Of a DNA stretch of 64,000 nt, positions 34,721 to 46,229 are shown piece after piece. The position numbers and the translations under genes are program-made. The stretch comes from Microglena sp. YARC (lineage: Eukaryota; Chlorophyta; Chlorophyceae; Chlamydomonadales; Chlamydomonadaceae). The notes under the pieces were generated by a model, which made no database searches, was not told the origin of the DNA, and saw nothing but the letters and a program-made list of their open reading frames with translations. The stretch covers positions 72,147,574 through 72,211,573 of the forward strand of contig CM039463.1 of assembly GCA_022414725.1 (NCBI GenBank). Reading direction: 5' to 3'. The first letter of the stretch is position 1. The number at the start of each line of letters is the position of its first letter.

Positions 34721-37700
34721 GATCGGCAAATATGATTTCATATGATATCAGTGTCATCATATAATATTCATATGCATGCCGCGGTCTGACTAGGTAACTT
34801 TGGCCTACGGCATCATATCATATGATATTCAATCATATGCATATGTGTATATATCATATGCTATCATACTCTCTTATGTCAACATCATATGAATGTGTAT
34901 GATATTCATATGCTATCATACTCGTCTTATTCAACATCATAATGATTTTGTATGATAATCATATGCTATTATACTCGTCTTTGTAACATCATTATGAATT
35001 TTCCGTTACCCTAATAATATATGCGCTGTATATAGTATATGTCTTGTCTATTCTATGTCTATGTCTAGTCTTATGCTCTATGTCTATGTCTATTATATGT
35101 ATATTGTATATGTATATTGTATATAGTATATGTATATGAGTAGTACATAGCTCAACTTGCAATTGAACGGAGCACAAGTTTCATTGCATTAAAAGATGCA
35201 TGAGTTATAGCAATAAGTGTATGTTATATGCATATTGTATGCATATTGTGATGCATAAAGATGCATGAGTATAACATATAAAGTGTATATTATATGAGAT
35301 ATTGTACATCATATAATGTACCACACTGATGGGTCCTTTGCCTTGATGGGTGCTTTTTCTTTTTGTTTAAAGCACAGAGTCTCATACACCCTCGCGGTGT
35401 CAAGTAGAGTTTAACATGAAATGTAATGTGATGTGATGTGTGATGTTGATGCAATGCAATGCAATGCGACGCGACTGTGATGCAAATGCAATGTAATGTA
35501 AGTAAATGTAATGTGAATGTGATGTTGATGTAATGTAAATATGATGTGATGTGGATGTGATGTGATGTAATGTAATGTAATGTAAGTGTAACTGTAATGT
35601 AAATTAATTGTTAATGCAATGTACTGTACTGTTACTGTCTGTGAGGTGATGTGATGTGATGTGATTGATTGATGTGATGTGATGTGATGTGATGTGATGT
35701 TGATGTGATTGACTGTGGTGTGGGTGGTGTGATGTGATGTGATGCCTGATGTGATGTGCATGTGATGTGATGTGATGTGATTGAATGTGATGTGATGTTG
35801 ATGTGCATTGATGTGATGTGAATGTGATGTGATGTGCATGTGTGTATTGATGCTGATGGATGTGATGTGATGGGATTGTATGTGATGTGATGTTGATGTG
35901 ATGTGCATGTGGATGTGATGTGATGTGATGTGATGTGATGTTGGATGTGATGTTGAGTGATGTGATGTGATGTGCATGTATGTGCAGTGATGTGATGTTG
36001 ATGTTGAGTGATGTGATGTGATGTATGCTGATGTGATTGAGATGTGATGTAATGATAATGAACATGTATAATTTAATGTAATGTAATGTAATGTAATAAA
36101 AATAGCAAGCCAATAGCAATGCAAATTGCAATGCCAATGCAATTGCAATGCAAGTGGAATGTAATGTTATTGTGTTTGTATGTAGCTCAACTTTGATTCC
36201 AATAAGCATGCCAATTGACGAGCAAGTTTCAAGGGTTCACATATACATAAGCATAATATTATTAGTAGTGTTATAGTGTGTGCAGTACTATATCCATGGA
36301 GTAGGATGAGTCGGATAACCCATGCGTATTTAGGCTGTTGGCGCTTGTGCACCTCCCCCACCACCACCCACCACAACACACACACCACCCAATACACACG
36401 CCACATCCCCCACCCACCCCACACGCACACATCCCCACCGCACCCCCACAAATGGAGTGAGCAATGTCTTACCGTACTTAGGCTGTGCACACCCATTGTC
36501 TGCCCCCCCCCCCACACCCCACACCCACACACACACACACACACACCACACACACACACCACACACATCACTCACCATCCCCACCATCCCACCCACCCCA
36601 CCCACACAAAGGAGTGAGTCAATGTCCTCACCGTACTAAGGCTGTGCACACCATTGTCTGACTCCCCGCCCCCACCTAGCCCCCACCGCCCACCCACACG
36701 CACCCACCCTCGCACACCATCCTCCCATACACCCACCCGCCCACCACCCGCACCCACCCAACACCCATCCTCCATACACCCACCGCCCACCCACACGCAC
36801 CCACCCACACACCCATCCTCCCATAACACCCACCCGCCCACCCACCCGCACCCCACCCACACACCCATCCTCCCCATACACCACCTGCCCACCCACCCGC
36901 ACCCACCCACACACCCATCCTCCCCATACACCCACCCGCCCACCCACCCGCAACCCACCCTCCACACCCATCCTCCCATACACCCACCCGCCCACCCACC
37001 CGCACCCACCCACACACCCATCCTCCATACACCCGCCCCACCCACCCGCACCCACCCACACACCCATCCTCCCATACACCCACCCGCCCCACCCACCCGC
37101 ACCCACCTCCACACACCCATCCTCCCATACACCCACCCGCCCACCCCTCCGCACCCCACCACACACACCATCCCTCCCATACACCCACCCGCCCCGCACC
37201 ACCACCCAAACACCCATCCCCAACACCCAACCCGCACCACCCACACACCCGCCATCCTCCCATGACACCCACCGCCACCCCTGCCCACCCACACCATCCC
37301 CATAACACCCACCCGCCCTCACCCACGCAGACACACGCCCACCCATCCTCCATTACACCACCCCCCACCCACCCGCACCCACCCAGCACAGCACCATTCC
37401 TCCCACACCCACCCGCCCACCCACCTGCACCCACCCACACACCCCATCCTCCCATACCACCCACCCCGCCACACCACCCACCCCACACGACCCACCCACA
37501 CACCACACCATCCTCCCATAACAACCCACCCGCCCACCCACCCGCACCCACCCACACACCCATCCTCCCATACACCCACCCGCCCACCCACCCGCACCCA
37601 CCCACACACCCATCCTCCCATACACCCACCGCCCACCCACCCGCACCCACCACCACGCCCCAAACCGCCCCACTCCCAAAAACCCGCACACCCCACACAC

Positions 37701-40453
37701 CCATCCTCCCATACCACCCACCCGCCCACCCACCCGCACCCACCCACACCCCATCCTCCCACACACCCACCCCGCCCACCCACCCGCACCACCACCCACA
37801 CACCCATCCTCCCATACACCCAATCCCGCCCACCCACCCGCACCCCACCACCCCCACCCACCACCCACCTCACCCCACACACCCCATCCTCCCATACACC
37901 CACCCACCCACCCACCCACCACCACATCCTCACTACACGCCCATACCCACCGCCCACCCCCGCCCGCATTCCCATCCTCACACCGCCCCACCCACACGTA
38001 CCCACCCACAACCTATTCCTCCCATACACCCAACCCGCCACCCACCCCGCACCCCACCCACACACCCATCCTCCCATACACCCACCCCGCCCACCCACCC
38101 GCAACCCACCCACACACCCATCCTCCCATACACCCACCCGCCCCACCACCCACACAACCCATCCTCCCATACACCCATCCCAAAACAAGTGAGCCAAAGT
38201 ATCCACCCGTACTTAGAATGTGCACGCCCCTTGTCTGCTCCGGGCTACCCCTACCTAGCCACACACCCCCCCACACACCACAACACACACACACACACAC
38301 ACCCCGCACGCACGAACGACACACATCCCCCACCCCACCCGACCCAATCCCCCACACACATCCCCCACCTCACCCCAACAAATGAGTGAGCCAATGTCTT
38401 ACCGTACTTAGACTGTGCACGCCCTTGTCTGTCCGGCTATTCCCCACCCCACCCACCCTCCACACACACGCCCACCCACATCCCCCATCCCACCCACCCC
38501 CACCCCATCACACAACGCACGACACAACATCCCACCCCACCCACCCACGCACGCACGCACGACACAAAATCCCCCGCACCACCACCCCCCACACACACAC
38601 ACGACACACATCCCCCACCCCCACCCACCCACCCCGCCCGCGCACACACACCCACCCCACACACCCAACGCTCCCCACCCCACCCACACTACACGCCCAC
38701 GCACGGGCCACGACCCCAAATACCCACCCCACGACCCCACCCCACCCCCCGCCACACACATGCACGCACGGAACAACATCCCCCACCCCACACCCCACCC
38801 CACCCCACATTTCACACGCACGCGCTGGCGCACGACACAAATCCCCCACCCCACCCCACCCACACCACACACACACGCACGCACGCACGACACAATCCCC
38901 CACCCCACCCCACCCCACCGCCACCCCCCACACACAAAAATCGCACGCACGACACAAATCCCCCACCCCACCCCAACCCTCACCCACCCCACCCACCCCA
39001 CCGCACCCCACCCCACACACGCCCACGCACGGCACGACACCAATCCGCACTCCCCCACCCACCCCACCCACACACGCACACACACGCACGCACGACACAA
39101 AAAATCCCCCCACCTCACCCACCCACCACCACGCACCCCACACGACGCACCGCACGCACGACACCCCCCACCCCACCCCACCCCCACCCCACACACCACG
39201 CACGCACGACACAAATTCCGCCACCCACCCCACACCCCACCGACCCCCACCCCCCGCTCCACGCCACGCACAACCCAAATCCACCCCACCCCACCCCACC
39301 CACCCCCCAACGCCACCCCACCCCACCCCAGCACACACACGCACGGACACACACCCACCACCCACCCCACATCACCACAACGACAGCACGACCACACAAT
39401 CCCCCACCCCACCCCACCCCCCACACCATCACGCCGCACGACACACATCCCCACCCCACCCCACCCACCCCCCAACACAGTAGCACGCACGACACAACCC
39501 ACCCCACCCACCCCACCCCACCCCACCCCCACACACATACAGCACCGCACGACACACCCCACCACCCCACCCACTACCCCCACACCACACACGACAGCGA
39601 CACATGTGACATCCCCCACCCCACCCCACCCCACCCCCACACAACACGCACGCACGACACACAATCCCCCACCCACCCCACCCCACCCCCACACCGACAC
39701 GCACGCACGACACACATCCCTCACCCCACCCACCCCACCCCCCGCACGCACGCACGCACGCACGACACACCACATCCCCCACCCACGCCACCGGACCACC
39801 CCCCCCACAACACACACACGCACGCATCGTTTGCCCGTACGACACACATCCCCACCCCACCCCACCCAACCCCACACCACACGCACCGCACGACACACAT
39901 CCCCCACCCCACCCCACCCCACCCGCACACACACACATCCCCACCCACCCCACAACCCCCACACACCGCACGCACGACACACATCCCCCCACCCCCGCTC
40001 CACCCCACCCCACCCCCCCCACACACACGCACGGCACGACACACATCCCCCACCCCACCCCACCCAACCCCACACACACGCACGCACGACACACATCCCC
40101 CACCCCCCCCACCCATCCCACCCCACCCACCCCCCACACACACGCACGCACGACACACATGCCCCCACCCCACCCAACCCCACCCCACCCCACACACACG
40201 CACGCACGACACACATCCCCCCACCCCACCCCACCCCACCCCCCCAACACACACGCACGCACGACACACATCCCCACCCACCCCACCCACCCCCCACACA
40301 CACGCACGCACGACACACATCCCCCACCCCCCACCAATCCACACACATCCCCCACCCCACCCCAACAAATGAGTGAGCCAATGTCTTACCGTACTTAGAC
40401 TGTGCACGCCCTTGTCTGTCCGACTACCCTGACCTAGCCCACACACACACCAC

Positions 40454-40488
<35 letters not shown>

Positions 40489-41264
40489 CACACACGCACG
40501 ACACACATCCCCCACCCACCCACCCAATCCCCCCCACACACATCCCCCACCTCACCCCACAAATGAGTGAGCCAATGTCCTTACCGTACTTAGACTGTGC
40601 ACGCCCTTGTCTGTCCGACTGCTCCGACTCCATTTGATCTGAGAGGGTAGGCGGGTGGGGGGTGGGTGGGGGTGGGGGGGGGGGGGGGTATGTGGGTGTG
40701 TCTGTTGGTGTGTGTGTATGTGGTGGTGTGGTGGTGGTGGTGGTGGTGGTGGTGTGTGTGTGTGGGGGGGGGGGGGCCTTGTCTGTCCGACTGCTTCGAC
40801 TCCATTTGATCTGAGGGGTAGGCGGGTGGGCGGCGGTGGGGGGTGTCTGTTGGTGTGTGTGTGTATGTGGTGGTGGTGGGTGGGGGGGTGTGGGGGTAGG
40901 TGGGTGGGTGGGGGGGGGGAGGTGGGGGGGGCCCTTGTCTGTCCGACTGCTTCGACTCCATTTGATCTCAGGGGGTAGGCGGGTGGGGGCGGGGTGGGGG
41001 GGTGTCTGTTGGTGTGTATGTGAAGGTGGTGGTGGTGGGTGGGGGGGGTAGGTGGGTAGGTGTGTGTGTGGGCGGGTGGGGGGGGGGGTCCCTTGTCTGT
41101 CCGAACTGCTTCGACTCCATTTGATCTGAGGGGGTAGGCGTGTGGGGGGTAGGGTGGGGGTGTGTGTGGGGGGGGGGGTAATGTGGTGTGTCTGTTGGTG
41201 TGTGTGTGGGTGTGGTGGGGGTGGGTGTTGTGTGTGGGGGGGGGGGGGGGGTAGGTGGGTAGGT

Positions 41265-41298
<34 letters not shown>

Positions 41299-42353
41299 TT
41301 GTCTGTCCAACTGCTTCGACTACATTTGATCTGAGGGGGGTGGGTGGGTGGGTGGGGGTGAGGGGGTTTGGTGGGGGTCTATGGGTGGGTGTGGGGTGTA
41401 AGTGGGTGTGTCTGTCCGTGGGTGGGGTAGCTGGTGGATGGATGGATGGGCAGGTGGGTGGGTGGGTGTCTCTGTGGGGCGGGAGGTGTAAGTCTGTCTG
41501 ACTGCTTCGACTCCATTTGATCTGAGTGAAGAGGCGAGGGGTGGTGGGGTGGAGGTGGTGGGGTGGAGAGGGGGATGGTGGTTGGGGGGGTGGAGGTGGT
41601 GGTCGGGTGGAGGTGGTGGGGTGGAGAGGGGGGATGGTGGTTGGGGGGTGGAGGTGGTGTGGGGTGGAGGTGGTGGGGTGGAGGTGGTGGGTGGAGAGAG
41701 GGGATGGTGGTTTGGGGGGGTGAGGTGTGGTGGGGTGGAGGTGGTGGGGTGGAGAGGGGGATTGGTGGTTGGGGGGGTGGAGGTGGTGGTGGGGTGGAGG
41801 TGTGGGGTGGAGAGGGGGATGGTGGTTGGGGGGGTGGAGGTGGTGGGGTGGGGAGGGGGATGGTGGTTGGGGGGTGGAGTGGTGGGGTGGAGGTGTGGGG
41901 TGGAGAGGGGGGATGGTGGTTGGGGGGGGTGGAGGTGGTGGGGTGGAGGTGGTGGGGTGGAGAGGGGGGATGGTGGTTGGGGGGGGTGGAGGTGGTGGTG
42001 GGTGGAGGTGGTGGGGTGGAGAGGGGTATGGTGGTTGGGGGGGTGGAGGTGGTGGGGTGGAGGTGGTGGGGTGGAGGTAGTGGGGTGGAGGTGGTGGTAG
42101 GGTGGAGAGGGGGGATGGTGGTTGGGTGGGGTGGAGGTGGGGTGGGGTGGAGTTAGTTGGGTGGTGGGGTGGAGGTGTGGTGGGGTTGGTGGGGGGCGGG
42201 TAGGGGGTTGGTGGGGTTGGTGGTTGTGTGGGGAGTGTGGGGGGGGAAGGGGGGGGGGGGGGGGGGCGGGGGGGGGAGGTGTGGATGGGGGAGGAGGGGG
42301 GGGGGGGGGGGGAAGTGTGTGTGTGTGTGTGTGTGTGTGGATTTGTGTGTGGA

Positions 42354-42416
<63 letters not shown>

Positions 42417-42601
42417 ATGTGTGTGTGTGTGTGTGTGTGTGCGTATGTGTGGGTGGGGGGGGGAGGTAAGTGACTTTGGGTGGGTGGGTGAGTGTCTGTG
42501 CGCACGTGTGGGTGGGTGGATATGAGTGTGTGGGGGGGGGGGGGTAGGGGGGGGGGGGGGGGGGGGGTCTATGTGCACGTGTTTGTGTGGATGTGAGTGT
42601 G

Positions 42602-42647
<46 letters not shown>

Positions 42648-42822
42648 TAGGGGGGGGGGGGAGTGACTGCGTGTGGGTGTGTGGGTGTCTATGCGCATGC
42701 GTTTGTGTGTATGTGTGTGTGCGTGGGGGGGGGGGGGGGGGGCTGGATGGGTGTGTGGGTAAGTGTTTGTGTTTGTTTTTGTGTTGTGGATTTGTGGGTG
42801 TGGATGTGAGTGTGTGTGTGCA

Positions 42823-42855
<33 letters not shown>

Positions 42856-42956
42856 GGGGGGGGGGGGGGTAAGTGACTTTGGGTGGGTGAGTGGGTGGGG
42901 TCTGTGTGCACGTGTGGGTGTGTGGATATGAGTGTGTGTGTGTGAATGTGTGTGTA

Positions 42957-42994
<38 letters not shown>

Positions 42995-43660
42995 TGTGTG
43001 TGGGTGTGGTGGTGTGTGGGTGTGGGTGGGGGGGGCGGGGGCTGGGGGGGGTAAGTGACCGTGGGTGAGTGGGAGGGTGTCTATGTGCACGTGTTCGTGT
43101 GGATGTGTGCGTGTGTTTGTGTGTGTAGGGGGGGTGGGGGGTGGGGGGTGGGGGGTGGGTAAGTGACTGTGTGTGTGTGGGTGGGTGTCTATGTGCATGT
43201 GTTTGTGTGGATGTGAGTGTGTGTGTGTGTGTCTAGGGGGGTGGGTGGTGGGTGTGGGGGGGTAAGTGACTGTGTGTGGGTGTGTTGGTGTCTATGTGTA
43301 TGTGTTTGTGTGGATGTCAGTGTGTGTGTGTGTGTCTAGGGGTGTGGGGTGTGTGTGGGTGGGTGGGGGTGGGGGTGTGGGGGGTGTGGGGGGGGGGGTA
43401 AGTGACTGTGGGTGGGTGGGTGGGTGGGTGTCTATGTGCATGTGTTTGTGTGGATGTGAGTGTGTGTGTGTCTAGGGGTGGGGGTGGGGGTGGGGGGTGG
43501 GGGGGTAAGTGACTGTGGGTGGGTGGGGGGTGGGTGTCTATGTGCATGTGTTTGTGTGGATGTGAGTGTGTGTGTCTAAGGGGTGGGGGTGGGGTGGGGG
43601 GTGGGGGGGTAAGTGACTGCGTGTGGGTGTGTGGGTGTCTATGTGCACGTGTTTGTGTGG

Positions 43661-43695
<35 letters not shown>

Positions 43696-43865
43696 GAGGG
43701 GGGTGGGGGGGGGGTTGGGGTTGGGTGGGGTTGGGGTTGGGGGGTTGGGGGTAAGTGAAAGCGTGTGAGTATGTAGGTGTCTATGCGCACGCGTTTGTGT
43801 GTATGTGTGTGTGTGCGTGGGGGGGGGGGGGGGGGGGGGGGTCTATGTGCACGTGTTTGTGTGGA

Positions 43866-43929
<64 letters not shown>

Positions 43930-44103
43930 TGTAGGGGTGGGGGGGGGGTGGGGGGTGGGGGGGGAGAAGTGACTGCGTGTGGTGGGTGGGTGTCTATGCG
44001 CACGTGTTTGTGTGGATGTGTGTGGGGGGGGGGGGGGGGAGAAGTGACTGCGTGTGGTGGGTGGGTGTCTATGCGCACGTGTTTGTGTGGATGTGTGTGT
44101 GTG

Positions 44104-44136
<33 letters not shown>

Positions 44137-46229
44137 TCAAGCTCACCTTAAACAGGTCACCGTAGTTAGTCTCTGCAATGAGGTTTGCCTTCAGCAGAGC
44201 TAGCTCCAGCACACCTTCGACACTAGCCACCCTGGGTTTATCCATCGTCACCATCAGACCTGCAGGACGACAGGGGTTCAGGATTTAGGGTTTAGGTTAG
44301 GGTGTGTTCATTGAGAGCATCAGACCTGCAAGAGGATAGAGCTGCGAATTGTACAGCTGTGCTTGTTTTTGCATGCATGCAAGCAAGAAAGCGAAACACA
44401 TACATACAAGCTTCAACACCAGCCACCCTGGGTTTGTTCATTGTGACCATCAGACCTGCAGGACGACAGGGGTTTAGGGTTTAGGGTTTAGGGGAGGCAG
44501 TCAATCATGATGCCTGAACCAGGGAATTAGCGTTTAGGGTTTAGGGGAGTGAGTCAGTCATGATGCCTGAACCAGGGTTTAGGGTTTAGGGTTTAGGGGA
44601 GGCAGTCAATCATGATGCCTGAACCAGGGGATTAAGGTTTAGGGTTTAGGGGAGTGAGTCAGTCATGATGCCTGAACCAGGTTTTAGGGTTTAGGGTTTA
44701 GGGTTTATACCACTTTGCACCTCACATTTAGGGTTTAGATTTCACTTTGCACCTCACTTTTAGATTTAGATTTCACTTTGCACCTCACTCTTAGATTTCA
44801 CTTTGCACCTCACTTTAGATTTCACTTTGCACCTCACTTCAGATTTCACTTTGCACCTCACTAGATCCCTTTGCACCTCACTAGATGACAATCAACGCTC
44901 CTCTAGAGCGGCTCCTCCATCATGCAGGAATATACTCCCTTCCCCACCCACCCCCAACCCACACACAAACACACATGCACCCCCACCCCCAACCCTACCC
45001 CCACCCCACACACAAACACACATGCACCCCCACCCCCAACCCTACCCCCACCCCACACACAAACACACATGCACCCCCACCCCCAACCCTACCCCCACCC
45101 CACACACAAACACACATGCACCCCCACCCCCACCCCTACCCACGCCCCCCCCACACACACATGCACCCCCAAACCCAACCCTACCCCCAACCCACACACA
45201 AACACACATGCACCCCCAAACCCAACCCTGCCCCCCCCCCCCCCACACACACACACACACACACACACACATGCACATGCAGGAATGTGCTCCCTTCCCC
45301 CCCACTCCCACCACTACCCCCACCCCACACACAAACACACATGCACATGCACCCCCACATGCATACCCCTTTCTCATGTGTAGAGATTCCAATGCAGGTT
45401 GGTTTGGGTTGGGTGGGGTGTAATGGGAGGGGTTGGGTTGGGTGTGTGTTGCACATCCCCACACCCACCCCATGCAAGCACACCCCACTATCACCCATGC
45501 ACACCCACCCCATGCATACCCACCCACCCATGCATGCACACCCCACAATCACCCATGCACACCCACCCCATGCATGCACACCCCACTCTCACCCATGCAC
45601 ACCCACCCATGCATGCACACCCCACAGTCACCCATGCACACCCCATGCATGCAGACCCCACAATCACCCATGCACACCCCACTCTCACCCATGCACACCC
45701 ACCCATGCATGCACACTCCACAGTCACCCATGCACACCCCATGCATGCAGACCCCACAATCACCCATGCACAACACACTATCACCCATGCACACCCACCC
45801 CATGCATGCACACCCCACAATCACCCAAGCACACACACATGCGCCACACGTACCATGGTAGCCAGTCCCCACATAGCCAACGTGTATTGCCACAGAACGC
45901 TTCTGTCCAGCCAACCTAGGCACAGTATTTTCTAGGGGCACGGCGGACCATGCACGTGGGGTAGGGCCAGTCTTGGGCGGCATTTTATCCGACTGCTGCT
46001 GATCCTGATCGACCCCCTGGGCTCTACAAACCGTCGACATTTGGCTTTGCTCCGATTTGCGCGCGAAAGATCCCAACGGTTTAGGAGCAAGATGGTGAAG
46101 TCGGGCGCTGGGGACTGAGGTGAGGACGGAGGGCGGTGATAGGGGGGAGGGAGAAGGAGAGGGGTGGTGGTGGCGCGCTTGAGCAGCAAGAGGGTCGCGA
46201 CGCAGCACTCGTAGCGAGCGAGTCAACAT
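34533..46229 (-). CDS. tRNA pseudouridine synthase, TruA/PUS1 family (N-terminal exons, 3' part lost to the gap)
   Basis: Exons 46229-45854, 44259-44147, 40638-40585 and a candidate fourth (34562-34533) join in phase. The product shows [15 protein letters not shown] (first strand of the TruA fold), [16 protein letters not shown] with NYGDLFK, and [16 protein letters not shown]. The last contains the invariant catalytic Asp of the R-T-D signature. Plant PUS proteins have the same order ([31 protein letters not shown]). The enzyme converts uridine to pseudouridine in tRNA. About 110 residues precede the domain, starting [19 protein letters not shown], Arg-rich with no acid for many residues. 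That suggests an organellar (mitochondrial or plastid) targeting peptide. Introns of about 1.6, 3.5 and 6 kb are filled with tandem repeats and partial exon copies. The C-terminal half of the enzyme is not visible in the window. Confidence 0.82.
34721..35405. repeat. AT-rich palindromic and TA/TG repeats (intron)
   Basis: A TCATATGATAT palindromic element at 34725-34870 is followed by TATATGTATATTG-type repeats. No coding evidence. Confidence 0.6.
35406..36170. repeat. (GTGAT)n-type microsatellite
   Basis: GTGATGTGATGTGATG with interruptions dominates. Its His/Ser/Thr-rich frames are repeat artefacts in a pseudouridine synthase intron. Confidence 0.9.
36320..40440 (-). repeat. Donor-side copies of pseudouridine synthase exon 3 with CCCACC arrays
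   Basis: The second half of exon 3 plus GTAAGACATTGGCTCACTC intron start recurs at about 36450-36503, 36608-36660, 38183-38240, 38381-38437 and 40367-40433, with a diverged one near 36310-36350. Between them are ~50-bp units of ATCCTCCCATACACCCACCC (36.7-38.2 kb) and of CACGCACGACACACATCCCC (38.5-40.3 kb). Long open frames here are artefacts. Confidence 0.82.
40585..40638 (-). CDS. Pseudouridine synthase exon 3, catalytic Asp (only complete copy)
   Basis: 54 nt, exactly 18 codons, phase 0 at both ends, after CCCTCTCAG and before GTAAGG. It encodes [18 protein letters not shown]. The Asp of SRTDKG is the nucleophile of the TruA family. This is the only one of about a dozen copies that keeps both splice sites. 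Confidence 0.85.
40639..41525 (-). repeat. Acceptor-side copies of pseudouridine synthase exon 3
   Basis: Five copies of the acceptor plus the first ~34 nt of exon 3 ([11 protein letters not shown] frame) lie at about 40777-40812, 40932-40968, 41091-41128, 41297-41330 and 41491-41522. Most break off immediately at a G run (plus strand). Spacers are G-rich TG repeats. Confidence 0.85.
41526..44133. repeat. G-rich minisatellites and TG microsatellites (intron 2)
   Basis: At 41530-42160 a ~40-bp unit GGGGATGGTGGTTGGGGGG with GGTGGAGGTGG. At 42300-44133 (TG)n and G runs with a longer unit holding GTGCACGTGTTTGTGTGG and GGTAAGTGACTG, about 200 bp apart. Confidence 0.88.
44147..44259 (-). CDS. Pseudouridine synthase exon 2
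   Basis: 113 nt between a CTGCAG acceptor and a GTGAGC donor. It completes the split Gly codon and encodes 37 residues including [20 protein letters not shown] and NYGDLFK. Partial acceptor-side copies lie upstream at about 44305-44335 and 44412-44466. Confidence 0.82.
44275..44720. repeat. Interstitial TTTAGGG-containing minisatellite (intron 1)
   Basis: Blocks of two to four TTTAGGG motifs alternate with GTCAATCATGATGCCTGAAC. This is an internal array, not a chromosome end, because host gene exons lie on both sides. Confidence 0.85.
44721..44890. repeat. ~22-bp tandem repeat
   Basis: AGATTTCACTTTGCACCTCAC is repeated about seven times with shortening. Confidence 0.8.
44921..45850. repeat. 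CA/C-rich minisatellites (intron 1)
   Basis: 44940-45370 has a ~44-bp unit with ACACAAACACACATGC and ACCCCCACCCCCAACC. 45470-45840 has ATGCACACCCCACAATCACC units. Frames are artefacts. Confidence 0.85.
45854..46229 (-). CDS. Pseudouridine synthase exon 1
   Basis: 376 nt. ATG at 46229 is the first ATG of the frame (an in-frame GTG lies further up at 46304). The exon ends CATG before a strong GTACGT donor at 45853. It encodes the putative targeting peptide, a Ser/Pro-rich linker and GYVGTGYHG, and leaves one nucleotide of a Gly codon. Confidence 0.78.

Noticed and set aside
35411..36148. 245-codon His/Ser/Thr/Ile frame
   Set aside because: Product of the GTGAT microsatellite.
38408..42505. 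650-690-codon minus-strand frames of Gly/Val/Cys or His/Pro/Thr
   Set aside because: They cross CCCACC and TG arrays and overlap each other in all phases. Only the embedded [11 protein letters not shown] segment is real, and that is an 18-codon exon.
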